A stretch of 64,000 nucleotides of DNA from contig NZ_OZ075108.1 in assembly GCF_964186625.1 (NCBI RefSeq), forward strand, positions 2,798,501 to 2,862,500, given 5' to 3'. The DNA is from Asticcacaulis sp. MM231. GTDB lineage: Bacteria > Pseudomonadota > Alphaproteobacteria > Caulobacterales > Caulobacteraceae. The position numbers and the translations under genes were made by a program. The stretch's first letter is position 1. Each line of letters opens with the position of its first letter. The notes under the pieces are model-generated. The model did not search any database. It saw nothing but the letters and a program-made list of their open reading frames with translations, and had not been told where the DNA came from. Positions 1 through 9,320 of the stretch are shown in pieces.

Positions 1-222
1 AGTCAGCCGCCCCGCCTTGCTGACGGGAATAATCTCACGCATGGCGATGATATGGCGATCCAGATCGGTGGCATCGACGTGCAAACGGATAACGCCGGGA
101 TAGTCGATATCCTGCGGCGCCGGTAAGGCGGGCGTCTCCGCCGCTGGAACCGGCAGCGCTTGTGCGTTGGCGCCGCTCGCCATCAGGGCCATCACCAAAG
201 CCAGAACGGATACCTTCAACAT
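1..222 (-). CDS. M61-type metallopeptidase, N-terminal part (cut by window edge)
   Basis: The first 74 codons of a minus-strand gene that runs off the left edge. The start ATG is at 222. A signal peptide is visible (MLKVSVLALVMALMASGANA, likely cleaved after ANA), followed by a Pro/Ala-rich linker. The motif YPGVIRLHVDATDLDRHI is typical of the N-terminal beta domain of M61 glycyl-aminopeptidase-like proteins of Caulobacterales. The HExxH zinc site would lie outside the window, so catalytic competence cannot be judged. Export to the periplasm is inferred from the signal. Family assignment rests on this one short motif and is moderate. Confidence 0.6.
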   Translation of the reverse strand, partial: MLKVSVLALVMALMASGANAQALPVPAAETPALPAPQDIDYPGVIRLHVDATDLDRHIIAMREIIPVSKAGRLT

Positions 223-294
223 GCAGCGCCTCCTCAAATATAAGGCGGTACTATTGGTCAGGTCGCGCAGCCTGTAAAGTGGTTGCCACGGATA

Positions 295-1725
295 TCAGCT
301 AAAGGTCGCAGTGATGATCTGACCGCGGCGCATGATGGTGATCTGCCAGCGCCGCGCGCCAGCCTTGGTCACCGCTTCCAGATCGGCGGTCGTGCTGATC
401 ACCTTGCCATTGACCGACTTGACGATATCGCCGGGACGCAGGCCGACCGAGGCGGCAAAGGTGCGCGCCGAGTCGATCGACAGCACCATAACGCCCTTCG
501 GCGCATCGAACGGATCGACGCCGATCTCCTCGGCCACAGCCGGCGACAGGTTGACGACATGGGCGCCGGCGAAGGGGTTTTTGCCGTCGATGGTGCGTTC
601 ATCGCGCGGCGGCGAGTTTGAGGGCGCCTGTGCCTTGATCCGTAACGTCACCGGCTTGCCGTTGCGCATGCCGTCGACTACGGCGGTCTGGCCCACCGAC
701 ATCAGGTCGATACGATAGCGCAGGGAGGCGGCATCATTTATTGGCTGCCCATCGATGGTCAGGATGACATCACCCGTCTTGAGGCCAGCCTGATCGGCCG
801 GGCTGCCGGCATAGATATCCGATACCAGAACGCCGGCCGGGCGATCCATGCCGAGCGACTTGGCGATGTCGCTGGTGACCGTGTCACCCTTGGCGCCGAG
901 CCAGGGCCGTTGCAGGTGCGTGGCGCCGCCGGCGGCGCTCTCGACCACCCGCTTGACCAGGGCCGAGGGGATGGCGAAACCGACGCCGGACGACGAGCCC
1001 GAGCCTGACAGGATCATCGAATTGACCCCGATCAGGCGACCATTCATATCGACCAGCGCGCCGCCGGAATTACCGGGATTGATGGCGGCGTCGGTCTGGA
1101 TATAGGAACCACCGCCGGGGCCGACCTCGGTGCGGTCGAGGGCGGAAATAATGCCGTTGGTGACGGTCTGGCCAACGCCGAACGGATTGCCGATGGCCAG
1201 CACCAGATCGCCAACCTCCAGATTGCGGTCATCGTCCATTTCGAGCGTCGGGAAGCTGGCGCCCTTCTGGTCGATCTGGAGCACGGCCAGATCGGTGCGC
1301 GGATCGGCAAGCAGGAGTTTGGCGGGGTATTCGCGGCGGTCATTGGTGACGACCATGAAGGTGGTTGCGCCCTCGATGACGTGGTTGTTGGTGACGACGA
1401 TGCCGTCCTTGCGCACGATGACGCCGGAACCGAGCGACTGCTGGACCTGCTGGCGCGGCACGGCACCGAACATCTGCCAGAACGGATCGACCTGCTGACG
1501 CGCCACGCCCTTGGCATAGACGTTGACCACGGCCGGCGCCACGGTCTTCACCACGGGGGCAAACGAGGTCTTCATGCCGACCGCGCTGTCCGGCACCTTG
1601 CTCGGCGCGTTCAGGGTGTCATTGAAACCGGTGCCGGAGAATTTCTGGGCATCCTGCGAATGCGATGGCGAACAGGCCACCAGCAGGGCGGCGATGGAAA
1701 GATAGGCAGGGGCGCGCAGTTTCAT
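295..1725 (-). CDS. HtrA/Deg-type periplasmic serine protease, lipoprotein, two PDZ domains
   Basis: A 476-residue trypsin-like Deg protease. The N-terminus has a lipobox (LLVAC, Cys18), so the protein is probably a membrane-anchored lipoprotein facing the periplasm. The catalytic triad is complete: His115 in TNNHVIEG, Asp145 in DPRTDLAVL and Ser220 in NPGNSGGALVD. PDZ1 starts near residue 274 (RPWLGAKG) and PDZ2 near 378. Known Deg proteases degrade or refold misfolded envelope proteins and use PDZ domains to sense unfolded C-termini. It lies 72 bp upstream of the M61 gene in the same direction, so co-transcription is possible. It could be called DegP-, DegQ- or Do-like; the exact subfamily is not resolvable here. 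Confidence 0.92.
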   Translation of the reverse strand: MKLRAPAYLSIAALLVACSPSHSQDAQKFSGTGFNDTLNAPSKVPDSAVGMKTSFAPVVKTVAPAVVNVYAKGVARQQVDPFWQMFGAVPRQQVQQSLGSGVIVRKDGIVVTNNHVIEGATTFMVVTNDRREYPAKLLLADPRTDLAVLQIDQKGASFPTLEMDDDRNLEVGDLVLAIGNPFGVGQTVTNGIISALDRTEVGPGGGSYIQTDAAINPGNSGGALVDMNGRLIGVNSMILSGSGSSSGVGFAIPSALVKRVVESAAGGATHLQRPWLGAKGDTVTSDIAKSLGMDRPAGVLVSDIYAGSPADQAGLKTGDVILTIDGQPINDAASLRYRIDLMSVGQTAVVDGMRNGKPVTLRIKAQAPSNSPPRDERTIDGKNPFAGAHVVNLSPAVAEEIGVDPFDAPKGVMVLSIDSARTFAASVGLRPGDIVKSVNGKVISTTADLEAVTKAGARRWQITIMRRGQIITATFS

Positions 1726-1817
1726 GTCAATTCCCGGAGGTTGGCTTGTGCGGCTAAATGTAAAAATCTTTGCGGCGGTATCAAGGCTATCGCCGGCGTG
1801 TCAGCTCATATTTGCCT

Positions 1818-3101
1818 TTAATGCTCGCCACCATAGGCCTTTTCGATTTTCAGCGATTGCGTCACGCCCGTGGCCAGCCCCAGACAGAGGAGCATGCATA
1901 AGGCCGCCACCAGAAAGGCCGCGCCGCTATAGAGCATCGCCACGCCGGGCCTGGTCACCGTGGAGAGCACAAAGCCGAAGATCAGCGGCGCCACGATATT
2001 GCCAAGGGTCGTCAGGCTCATGTTCGCGCCCTGCAAGGTCCCCTGCTCTTTCGGATCGACCTTGCTGCTCATCAGCGACTGGATATTGGGCATGGCCAGA
2101 CCGCCGAGGCAACCAACCGAGATGAAGGCCACAAACACTATGCCGTTCGGGGCCAGACCATAACCGATATAGGCGATCAAAGAGGCGACAATGCCGATAT
2201 ACATGGCCTTGCGTTCACCGATCCATTTGGTGATCATGCCGGTCAGCCCGCCCTGCACGATGGCTGACAGGATACCGACCACGGCCAGCATGAGCCCGAC
2301 CTGCGTCGGTCCCCAGCCGAAGCGGTAACCGGCATAGAGCACCATCGTGGTCGGGAAGACGCTCTGGCCGAACATCAAAAGGAAATACATGAACGACAGG
2401 CGCATGACCTGCGCCGAGCGCGCCAGAAATTTGATGGCGCCGATCGGATTCGACGTATGGAAGCTGAACGGTTTGCGCTTTTCCTTCGGCAGCGATTCCG
2501 GCAGGACGAACAGGCCGTAGAGGAAGTTGCACAGGCTCAAGGCCGCAGCGAAGAAAAACGGATAGTGGTTGTTGCCATCAAACTGGATCGGTCCCCAGTG
2601 CAGGCCACCGCCCAGCACACCGCCGAGGCTGGGCCCGACCACAAAACCGACGCCAAAGGCCGCGCCCATCAGGCCGTAGACACTGGCGCGCTTTTCCGGC
2701 GCCGTGACATCGCTCATATAGGCGTAGGCGGTTGAAATGCTGGCCGAGGTGATGCCCGAGATGATCCGGCCCGCCAGCAGCCACCACAGGCCGGGCGCCA
2801 GCGCCATGAAAAGAAAATCGACGCCGGTGCCGAAGTTCGAGGCCAGAACGACTGGCCGCCGGCCGATGGCGTCGGACAGGCCGCCCTGGATCGGTGAGAA
2901 GATGAACTGCGCCAGCCCCCAGGCCGCGCCGAAGATGCCGGTCCACAGGCCGGCCTCGGACACCGAGCCGCCGAGGAAGGCCTTGATCAGATTGGGCAGC
3001 ACCGGAATGATCACCCCGATTGACAGCATATCGAGGAAGACCGTCACCAGAATAAAGGCGGCGGCGGCTTTGCGTGGGGCAGCTACAGGCATTTCCGACA
3101 T
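1818..3101 (-). CDS. TetA-like MFS exporter (TCR/Tet family)
   Basis: A 427-residue major facilitator with about twelve hydrophobic segments. The N-terminus DMLSIGVIIPVLPNLI matches the Tet(A) family. MFS motif A (GGLSDAIGRRPVVL) lies in the first cytoplasmic loop, and motif C (GVGFVVGPSLGG) follows in TM5, as in drug:proton antiporters. The insert between TM4 and TM6 is somewhat longer than in classic TetA. No TetR-type repressor is adjacent, so this is probably a housekeeping chromosomal transporter rather than an acquired resistance determinant; substrate unknown. It is transcribed toward the HtrA gene with a 92 bp gap. Confidence 0.85.
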   Translation of the reverse strand: MSEMPVAAPRKAAAAFILVTVFLDMLSIGVIIPVLPNLIKAFLGGSVSEAGLWTGIFGAAWGLAQFIFSPIQGGLSDAIGRRPVVLASNFGTGVDFLFMALAPGLWWLLAGRIISGITSASISTAYAYMSDVTAPEKRASVYGLMGAAFGVGFVVGPSLGGVLGGGLHWGPIQFDGNNHYPFFFAAALSLCNFLYGLFVLPESLPKEKRKPFSFHTSNPIGAIKFLARSAQVMRLSFMYFLLMFGQSVFPTTMVLYAGYRFGWGPTQVGLMLAVVGILSAIVQGGLTGMITKWIGERKAMYIGIVASLIAYIGYGLAPNGIVFVAFISVGCLGGLAMPNIQSLMSSKVDPKEQGTLQGANMSLTTLGNIVAPLIFGFVLSTVTRPGVAMLYSGAAFLVAALCMLLCLGLATGVTQSLKIEKAYGGEH

Positions 3102-3206
3102 GTCCGGTCTTTCTTGTTAGACAGGCTCTGTAGCGGAATTACGCCGATACGCCAAGTCAAGGCTCCGGTTCTAAGTTGCTGGCTGTCCGTTTCTGTCAGC
3201 AGGCAT

Positions 3207-3234
3207 TAAAAAAGCCCCCGCGTGAACGGAGGCC
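3207..3234 (-). terminator. Intrinsic terminator of the small ORF at 3258-3410
   Basis: Reading the minus strand, arms 3233-3227 and 3220-3214 pair over 7 bp with one G-U wobble, followed by six Ts (3213-3208). It sits 24 bp after the stop codon of the 50-aa ORF. Confidence 0.75.
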
Positions 3235-3257
3235 TTTCCTACTGAACGGACTTTAGC

Positions 3258-3410
3258 TTAATCGCTGGTGCGGATACGATCCAGCACAGGCAAAGAGAAC
3301 AGCGGTGTCGTGGTATCGGCCTCCTGTCCTTGTTCCGGTGACAGGCTCATATCGCCTGACGCTTCCAGCGTCTGTTCGGCCGGGTCGGCGATAGCGTAAT
3401 CGTCAATCAT
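3258..3410 (-). CDS. 50-residue acidic hypothetical protein
   Basis: An orphan small ORF (MIDDYAIADP... to ...DRIRTSD). I chose ATG at 3410 because AAGGAGGG lies five bases upstream; an in-frame ATG at 3440 would add ten residues without a comparable Shine-Dalgarno. The protein is acidic, lacks cysteine and has no signal or membrane segment. It is flanked by its own terminator and by the rplQ terminator, so it is an independent transcription unit. No family recognised. The charged N-terminal part and short hydrophobic tail (LFSLPVLDRI) resemble a leader-core peptide only superficially, and no modification genes are nearby. Confidence 0.55.
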   Translation of the reverse strand: MIDDYAIADPAEQTLEASGDMSLSPEQGQEADTTTPLFSLPVLDRIRTSD

Positions 3411-3574
3411 GTTACCCTCCTTGAAATGCGATGAACTCAAAAGACAGGGCGCACAGGGCCTTGCCTAGACTAAATGTTAACCGTCTTTTTATGAAACGCG
3501 AAATAACGCTTCATGACGTTTGATCACGCCTCCGTTAACAGATGTAACCAAATCGTAAAAATGGGTGCAGCGCA

Positions 3575-3603
3575 ATAAAAAACCCCCGGCGAACCGGGGG
3601 TTT
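3575..3603 (-). terminator. Terminator after rplQ
   Basis: A perfect 7-bp C/G stem with a TTCG loop on the minus strand (arms at 3600-3594 and 3589-3583), followed by a T-tract. It lies 27 bp after the rplQ stop and closes the whole ribosomal cluster. Confidence 0.9.
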
Positions 3604-3629
3604 CTAAGGATTGACCTGTGGGTCGAAAC

Positions 3630-4046
3630 CTATTCTTCGTCGCCAGCGGCTTCATACACCGGACCGGAGTCGAGGCCCTTGGCGGCTTCGTCGCGATCGA
3701 CGAATTCGATGATCGCCATCGGGGCGTTATCGCCGTGGCGGAAGCCAGCCTTCATGATGCGGATATAGCCGCCGTTACGATCGGCGTAGCGCTTGCCGAG
3801 GACGTCAAACAGCTTGCCGACCTGAGTCACGTCGCGGACGCGCGAAATGGCGATGCGGCGGTCGTGCAGGGTGCCCGACTTGGCCAGGGTCACCAGCTTC
3901 TCGACGAAGGGACGGATTTCCTTGGCCTTCGGCAGGGTGGTGACGATTTGTTCGTGCTTGATAAGCGAAGCTGCCATGTTGGCGAACATGGCGATACGGT
4001 GCGAAGACGTGCGACCGAGTTTGCGATGGCCTGAACCGTGACGCAT
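3630..4046 (-). CDS. rplQ: 50S ribosomal protein L17
   Basis: 138 residues, starting [17 protein letters not shown], the conserved L17 N-terminus. L17 sits near the exit tunnel and contacts several 23S domains. The C-terminal tail after residue 115 is acidic (AAGDEE), as in other alphaproteobacteria. It is last in the alpha operon, but unusually a strong terminator-like hairpin lies between rpoA and this gene, so its supply may come partly from read-through. Confidence 0.97.
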   Translation of the reverse strand: MRHGSGHRKLGRTSSHRIAMFANMAASLIKHEQIVTTLPKAKEIRPFVEKLVTLAKSGTLHDRRIAISRVRDVTQVGKLFDVLGKRYADRNGGYIRIMKAGFRHGDNAPMAIIEFVDRDEAAKGLDSGPVYEAAGDEE

Positions 4047-4238
4047 AATAAATTCTCCAAAAGACCAGCGGCACGCAGCGCGTCCAGTCTCCCAAAAGCG
4101 AGCCTGAAAACAAAGGTCAGCAACCGATCGGCCCCTGCCCGTTCCAGACGTCCAAGCGAAATGCCTGGAAATTACCGCGACAAGGTTTTGGTCTTTCGCG
4201 GCAAGTCAGAAACTGAAAAAAAACAGTTCCTAAAAATA

Positions 4239-4270
4239 GGAAGCCCGGATGATTGCTCGGCCGGGCTTCC
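4239..4270 (-). terminator. Terminator-like hairpin between rpoA and rplQ
   Basis: Perfect 10-bp arms (GGAAGCCCGG at 4239-4248 pairing with 4261-4270) and a 12-nt loop, followed on the minus strand by TATTTTTAG. It begins 21 bp after the rpoA stop and lies 192 bp upstream of rplQ. Confidence 0.75.
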
Positions 4271-4290
4271 CTTAACTTATAGCAGAAATT

Positions 4291-5307
4291 CTAGATTTGA
4301 TCTTCGAATTTCTTGGCCAAGTCTTCAACGTTTTCCGGCGGCCAGTTCGGGATATCCATGCCGAGGCTCAGGTTCATGGAAGCAAGAACTTCCTTGATTT
4401 CGTTGAGCGACTTGCGGCCGAAGTTCGGCGTGCGAAGCATTTCGGATTCCGTCTTGAGGATAAGATCGCCGATGTAGACGATGTTATCGTTCTTGAGGCA
4501 GTTGGCCGAACGGACCGACAGTTCGAGTTCGTCGACCTTCTTGAGCAGGGCCGGATTGAACGGCAGCTCAGGCTTACCTTCTTCGACCACAGGAGCCTTT
4601 GGCTCTTCGAAGGTGATGAAGATTTGCAGTTGATCCTGCAGGATGCGCGCCGCGAAAGCGACAGCGTCAACCGGCGTGATTGCCGCATTGGTTTCGACGT
4701 CCAGGATGAGCTTGTCCTTGTCGAGCCATTGACCGTGACGGGTCGGCTCAACGCGATAGGCCACCTTCTTCACCGGCGAATAGAGCGCATCGACGGCGAT
4801 GAGGCCGATCGGGGCGTCTTCCGGACGGTTCTGATCGGCGGGAACATAACCCTTGCCGTTCTGGATGGTGAATTCCATACGCACAGAGGCGCCCTCGTCC
4901 AGCGTGCAGATCACGTGGTCGGGGTTGAGGACTTCGATATCGGCAGGCACATCAATCTGGCCGGCGGTGACCGGACCAGCACCCGACGCGCGCAGAACCA
5001 TGCGCTTCGGACCTTCGGCGTGCATGCGCAGCGCCAGTTGCTTGATGTTCAGGATAATGTCGACGACGTCTTCGCGGACGCCTTCGATGGAGGAGAATTC
5101 GTGCACCACGCCGTCAATCTGGACGGAGGTGACAGCCGCGCCTTGCAGCGAGGAGAGGAGTACGCGACGCAGCGCGTTACCGAGGGTCACGCCAAAACCG
5201 CGCTCCAGAGGCTCCGCGACAAGACGCATCTTGCGCGAAGGATCGGAACCCGCTTCGACTTGTGGCTTCTCGGGACGAATAAGCTGTTGCCAGTTTCTTT
5301 CGATCAT
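4291..5307 (-). CDS. rpoA: RNA polymerase alpha subunit
   Basis: 338 residues, normal length. The N-terminal dimerisation domain (about residues 1-235) contains [18 protein letters not shown], the alpha signature that nucleates beta/beta' assembly. After a flexible linker (EEGKPELPF), the C-terminal domain (about 255-325) has [14 protein letters not shown] and [12 protein letters not shown], the helices that contact UP elements and activators. It is third in the rpsM-rpsK-rpoA transcript, 72 bp after rpsK. Confidence 0.98.
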   Translation of the reverse strand: MIERNWQQLIRPEKPQVEAGSDPSRKMRLVAEPLERGFGVTLGNALRRVLLSSLQGAAVTSVQIDGVVHEFSSIEGVREDVVDIILNIKQLALRMHAEGPKRMVLRASGAGPVTAGQIDVPADIEVLNPDHVICTLDEGASVRMEFTIQNGKGYVPADQNRPEDAPIGLIAVDALYSPVKKVAYRVEPTRHGQWLDKDKLILDVETNAAITPVDAVAFAARILQDQLQIFITFEEPKAPVVEEGKPELPFNPALLKKVDELELSVRSANCLKNDNIVYIGDLILKTESEMLRTPNFGRKSLNEIKEVLASMNLSLGMDIPNWPPENVEDLAKKFEDQI

Positions 5308-5379
5308 TTACGTCCCTCAAGACAGGAAAGGTCGCCCTGCCAAATCGGCAGAGCGACTAAAAAAATAGGGAATAATAAA

Positions 5380-5769
5380 TTAAACGCGACGACGCTTCGG
5401 CGGACGGCAGCCGTTGTGCGGGATCGGGGTCACATCACGGATTGTGGTGATGGTGAAGCCGACAGCCTGCAGGGCGCGCAGAGCCAATTCACGGCCCGAA
5501 CCCGGACCGGCGACGCTGACTTCCAAAGTCTTGACACCGTGCTCGATGGCTTTCTTGCCAGCGTCTTCGGCAGCAACCTGAGCGGCGTAAGGGGTGCTTT
5601 TACGCGAGCCCTTGAAGCCCATGGTGCCAGCCGACGACCAGGACACGGTATTGCCTTGCGCGTCGGTGATCGTGATCATGGTGTTGTTGAACGAGGCGTT
5701 GACGTGAGCCACACCCGAGGTGATGTTCTTGCGTTCGCGCTTTTTAACGCGGGAAGGTTCTTTAGCCAT
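5380..5769 (-). CDS. rpsK: 30S ribosomal protein S11
   Basis: 129 residues ending [15 protein letters not shown], the invariant S11 tail. It binds 16S rRNA on the platform and helps shape the mRNA exit region together with S7 and S18. It is 15 bp downstream of rpsM and co-transcribed with rpoA, the standard alpha-operon order. Confidence 0.98.
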   Translation of the reverse strand: MAKEPSRVKKRERKNITSGVAHVNASFNNTMITITDAQGNTVSWSSAGTMGFKGSRKSTPYAAQVAAEDAGKKAIEHGVKTLEVSVAGPGSGRELALRALQAVGFTITTIRDVTPIPHNGCRPPKRRRV

Positions 5770-5784
5770 TGGTCAGACTATTCC

Positions 5785-6153
5785 TTACTTCTTCTTGCCG
5801 GCGATGGGCTTCGCCGGGCCTTTGCGCGTACGCGCATTGGTGTGAGTACGCTGACCGCGCACGGGCAGACCCTTACGGTGACGCAGGCCGCGGTAGCAGG
5901 CCAGGTCCATAAGGCGCTTGATGTTCATGGAAACTTCACGGCGCAGATCGCCCTCGACCGTATAGTCACGATCGATGGTTTCGCGGATTTGCAGCACTTC
6001 GGCATCCGAAAGCTGATTGACGCGGCGCGCATCTTCGATGCCGACCTTCTGAACAATCTCTTCAGCGTGCTTGGCGCCGATGCCGTGAATATATTGAAGC
6101 GCGATCACTACGCGCTTGTTGGTCGGAATATTGACGCCTGCAATACGGGCCAC
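5785..6153 (-). CDS. rpsM: 30S ribosomal protein S13 (GTG start)
   Basis: I place the start at the GTG at 6153, giving 122 residues ([17 protein letters not shown]...), the usual S13 length. AGGAGA lies nine bases upstream. A longer in-frame reading to 6228 would add 25 residues not found in the family. S13 sits in the 30S head, contacts L5 and P-site tRNA through its basic C-terminal tail ([15 protein letters not shown]). It is the first gene after the promoter at 6282-6309. Confidence 0.95.
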   Translation of the reverse strand: MARIAGVNIPTNKRVVIALQYIHGIGAKHAEEIVQKVGIEDARRVNQLSDAEVLQIRETIDRDYTVEGDLRREVSMNIKRLMDLACYRGLRHRKGLPVRGQRTHTNARTRKGPAKPIAGKKK

Positions 6154-6281
6154 TTGAGGTATCTCCTGCAACGCATTCCGCAGAACACGTCTAAAAAACG
6201 AAAGGTGACACGTATGCCTCCCGGTCACCCCGAATAGTCAGGCCGACCGTGATTCATACGCGCGATTTCGCGGAAGCTGCC

Positions 6282-6309
6282 CTTATAGAAGGGTTTTGGC
6301 TCCCGTCAA
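6282..6309 (-). promoter_or_regulatory. Sigma-70 type promoter for rpsM-rpsK-rpoA
   Basis: On the minus strand, TTGACG (6309-6304), a 16-bp spacer and TATAAG (6287-6282). Predicted transcription start is near 6275, giving a leader of about 120 nt. It lies in the 321-bp gap 6154-6474 between adk and rpsM, which otherwise holds only an A/T-rich stretch with a weak hairpin near 6325-6350. Confidence 0.7.
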
Positions 6310-6474
6310 TGGTTTAGTTTTAAAAAAGCAAGCCAAACGAAGTCTGGTTATACTTTTTTAATCTTATCTGAATGCTCGGCGCCAAAGGTGCTTCGCATCG
6401 CCGTCTTTTGGGCAGATGCCCGTACCAAGGATCGCTTTCACGACCTCTGGCGAATCTCGTTTCAGGCCTGAGCC

Positions 6475-7035
6475 TTAGGCCAGCGCCCCTTCGATACGGG
6501 CAGCGACATGTTCCACCGCCCCCATACCGTCGATTTCGTAAAGCTTGCCCTGCGCCGCGTAGTAAGGCAGCAGCGGCGCGGTCTGGGCATTGTAAGCCGC
6601 CAGACGCACCTTATAGGCTTCCGGATTGTCATCCGAACGACCTTCTTCGGCGAAGCGGGTTTCAATCCGGGTCACCAGGGCCTGCTCGTCCACCTTGAGG
6701 CGGACAACCTTGTCGATCTTCGCGCCGCGCTCACCAAGCATGGCGTCGAGGGCTTCGGCCTGCGCCACTGTCCGCGGGAAACCGTCGAAGATAGCCCCAC
6801 CGGCGGCTTCAGCGGCCGGCAAATTTTCCTTGATCAGGTCGATCACGATCTCATCCGAAACCAGACCACCCGTGGCCAGAATATCCTTGACCTTGAGGCC
6901 AAGTTCGCTTTCCGCCTTGATCGCGGCCCGCAGCATGTCGCCCGTCGAGAGCTGAACCATGCCGCGCGTCGTGACCAGACGCTTTGCTTGCGTACCCTTA
7001 CCCGCCGCGGGGGGACCAAACAGGATGATGTTCAT
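6475..7035 (-). CDS. adk: Adenylate kinase, short form
   Basis: 186 residues. It interconverts ATP + AMP and 2 ADP in the cytosol. The P-loop is FGPPAAGKGTQ near the N-terminus; the AMP site (STGDMLRAAI) and FDGFPRTVAQA are clear. The LID is the short type lacking the zinc-binding insert, consistent with the reduced length seen in alphaproteobacteria. Its ATG overlaps the secY stop by 4 bp, implying translational coupling. Confidence 0.97.
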   Translation of the reverse strand: MNIILFGPPAAGKGTQAKRLVTTRGMVQLSTGDMLRAAIKAESELGLKVKDILATGGLVSDEIVIDLIKENLPAAEAAGGAIFDGFPRTVAQAEALDAMLGERGAKIDKVVRLKVDEQALVTRIETRFAEEGRSDDNPEAYKVRLAAYNAQTAPLLPYYAAQGKLYEIDGMGAVEHVAARIEGALA

Positions 7036-8417
7036 CGGCCGATCCTTCCGCGGGTGCCGGCGGCTGCCGACTTGCTGCCCGTCTTGAGCTTGGATTTTTT
7101 GATCAGGCCATCATACTGGTGGGCCAGAAGATGAGACTGGATTTGCGCCACGGTATCCATGGTCACGGTCACGACGATCAGGATCGAGGTGCCGCCGAAG
7201 TAGAAGCTGTTGCCCAGCGCTGAAATCATGAATTCCGGCAGAAGACAGACGATGGTGATGTAGGCCGCACCAAGAACCGTAATGCGGGTCAGCACGAAAT
7301 CGAGATATTCCGCCGTGCGCTTGCCAGGGCGAATGCCCGGCAGGAAGCCGCCGTACTTGCGCAGGTTTTCCGCCGTCTCGTCCGGATTGAAGACCAGCGA
7401 GGTATAGAGGAAGGTGAAGAAGATGATCATGGCCGCGTAGAGGATCATGAAGATTGGGTGGCCGTGCGTCAGTTGCGCGCTCATCGACGGCAGCCATTGC
7501 AACCAGCTCGGGATCTTGTCCGGATTCTGACCAACGAAAGCCAGGACGGAGGTCGGCATCAGCAGCAGCGACGAGGCGAAGATCGGCGGAATAACACCGG
7601 CCGTATTGACCTTCAGCGGCATGAACGACAATTCGCCGCCCATGATCTTGTTGCCAACCTGGCGCTTCGGATACTGCACCAGCAGACGGCGCTGCGAGCG
7701 CTCCATGAGCACAATAAAGACGATGGCGGCGATCAGGACAGCGACGATAAGGATCAACGACACCGGCTGGATATCACCAGTCGAACCCATGCTGAGCAGG
7801 CTGCCGACAGTCTTCGGCAAAACCGCTACGATACCAGCGAAGATGATCATGGACGAACCGTTACCGATGCCACGCGAGGTGATCTGCTCACCCAGCCACA
7901 TCAGGAACAGTGTGCCACCGGTCAGGGTGGCCACAGCCGTGATAAGGAAGAAGGGGCCGGACTGGATGGCCAGGCCTGAGGTCTGCATGGCAGACGCAAT
8001 ACCGAAGGACTGGATCAGAGCCAGGACGACAGTCAGATAGCGGGTATATTGATTGAGTTGCTTGCGGCCGGCTTCGCCGCCTTCCTTGCGCAGCTTTTCC
8101 CACGGCGCATAGACGGAGCCCATAAGCTGGACAATAATAGAGGCCGAAATGTAGGGCATCAGGTTCAGCGCGAACACCGCCATGCGCTCAACGGCGCCCC
8201 CGGCGAACATGTTCATCATGCCGAAAATGCCGTTCGACTGACCGGAGAAGGCCTGCGAGAAAGCCGCCATATTAATGCCCGGCAGCGGCACATAGGTGCC
8301 GAGACGGTAGACGATCAGCGCGCCGAGCGTAAAGAGCAAACGCTTGTGCAGATCAGTCGCCTTGGAAAAGGCGCCGAAATTCATATTGGCGGCGAGTTGT
8401 TCAGCAGCAGAAGCCAT
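7032..8417 (-). CDS. secY: Preprotein translocase subunit SecY
   Basis: 461 residues from the ATG at 8417, which has GAGGA five bases upstream; the longer frame to 8465 has no support. Ten hydrophobic helices form the SecYEG channel in the inner membrane. Recognisable landmarks are RLGTYVPLPGIN in TM1/plug region, ERSQRRLLVQYPKRQ (cytoplasmic loop C4) and GIRPGKRTAEYLDFV (C5), which bind SecA and the ribosome. Located between rplO and adk, the normal spc-operon position. Confidence 0.98.
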   Translation of the reverse strand: MASAAEQLAANMNFGAFSKATDLHKRLLFTLGALIVYRLGTYVPLPGINMAAFSQAFSGQSNGIFGMMNMFAGGAVERMAVFALNLMPYISASIIVQLMGSVYAPWEKLRKEGGEAGRKQLNQYTRYLTVVLALIQSFGIASAMQTSGLAIQSGPFFLITAVATLTGGTLFLMWLGEQITSRGIGNGSSMIIFAGIVAVLPKTVGSLLSMGSTGDIQPVSLILIVAVLIAAIVFIVLMERSQRRLLVQYPKRQVGNKIMGGELSFMPLKVNTAGVIPPIFASSLLLMPTSVLAFVGQNPDKIPSWLQWLPSMSAQLTHGHPIFMILYAAMIIFFTFLYTSLVFNPDETAENLRKYGGFLPGIRPGKRTAEYLDFVLTRITVLGAAYITIVCLLPEFMISALGNSFYFGGTSILIVVTVTMDTVAQIQSHLLAHQYDGLIKKSKLKTGSKSAAAGTRGRIGR

Positions 8418-8564
8418 AAAGTCCTCAAATTCGCATGGGGCGCCAGCGCCCTTATGATCACCCAAAAGGGTCGGATGGGGTTATATGCAATTCTTGAGAA
8501 ACCGCCCTCACCCATTCCGACCCATATGGGGTACGCATGTCGAAACGTCAAATGCACGACATAC

Positions 8565-8587
8565 TTGGCCGGGCATAACCCGGCCAA
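8565..8587 (-). other. Perfect hairpin between rplO and secY
   Basis: Nine-base arms TTGGCCGGG/CCCGGCCAA (8565-8573, 8579-8587) with a 5-nt loop, 11 nt past the rplO stop. No T-tract follows, so it looks like a processing or stability element rather than a terminator. A TTGACG/CATATG pair with 17-bp spacing further along this 180-bp gap could be a weak secY promoter, but I would not rely on it. Confidence 0.5.
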
Positions 8588-8597
8588 TCAGTTTGGC

Positions 8598-9128
8598 TTA
8601 AGCCTTGCGCGCAGCCTTGGCAGCGGCGACCTTTTCGGCGCGAGCGACGACCTTGGCTTCGACTTCGGTACGCTTTTGCACGACCGAGCCACCCGCCGCT
8701 TCCACGGCCTTGATGGCGCCGGCGGAAGCGGAATAGACCTTAAGCGACAGCTTCGCGGTCAGTTCACCTTCGCCGAGCAGACGCACGCCGTCGAGTTCAC
8801 GACGGATGACACCGGCAGCAACCAGGACAGCCGCATCGATGTCGCCCTTGGCGTCGAGCTTGCCGGCGTCGATCGCCTGTTGCAGGCGCCACAGGTTCAC
8901 TTCAGCGAACTTGAGGGCGAAAGGATTGTTGAAACCGCGCTTGGGCATGCGCATGTACAGCGGCATCTGGCCGCCTTCGAAGCCGAGGAGCGAAACGCCC
9001 GAACGGGACTTCTGCCCCTTGACGCCGCGACCGGCGGTCTTGCCCTTGCCCGAACCGGGGCCACGGCCAACGCGCATACGGCCCTTGGTGGAGCCAGGAT
9101 TGTCGCGGAGTTCATTCAACTTTGTCAT
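8598..9128 (-). CDS. rplO: 50S ribosomal protein L15
   Basis: 176 residues, starting [20 protein letters not shown] and carrying the Gly-rich extension [20 protein letters not shown] typical of L15. It is a late-assembly protein of the 50S core. The C-terminus is Ala/Lys-rich. The gene is preceded by a 192-bp gap after rpmD, unusual inside an operon otherwise packed with gaps of under 45 bp. Confidence 0.97.
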   Translation of the reverse strand: MTKLNELRDNPGSTKGRMRVGRGPGSGKGKTAGRGVKGQKSRSGVSLLGFEGGQMPLYMRMPKRGFNNPFALKFAEVNLWRLQQAIDAGKLDAKGDIDAAVLVAAGVIRRELDGVRLLGEGELTAKLSLKVYSASAGAIKAVEAAGGSVVQKRTEVEAKVVARAEKVAAAKAARKA

Positions 9129-9279
9129 CGTTTTGCCTTTTTTGCTGCCCCATCGCTTCTCTGCTTGAGGGCACTGATGAATAATGCGCTGGTCAGGAGA
9201 CCAACTCGGCTTGAAAAATAATTTGCCCTTTTTAAGAGCAAAGAAGCGCGCCTGTTACAGCACGCTCCAGAAGAGATCA

Positions 9280-9312
9280 AGCCCGTCAGCCGATTTTGTC
9301 AGCGGACGGGCT
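9280..9312 (-). other. Hairpin in the rpmD-rplO gap
   Basis: Eight-base arms AGCCCGTC/GACGGGCT (9280-9287 and 9305-9312) just past the rpmD stop, without a following T-run. Possible mRNA processing or stabilising element; function unknown. Confidence 0.4.
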
Positions 9313-9320
9313 CAAATCTT

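Noticed and set aside
3258..3410. Lasso-peptide or other RiPP precursor
   Set aside because: Asticcacaulis is known for lasso peptides, but no cyclase, protease or transporter gene is adjacent and the core lacks the needed Gly/Asp or Glu spacing.
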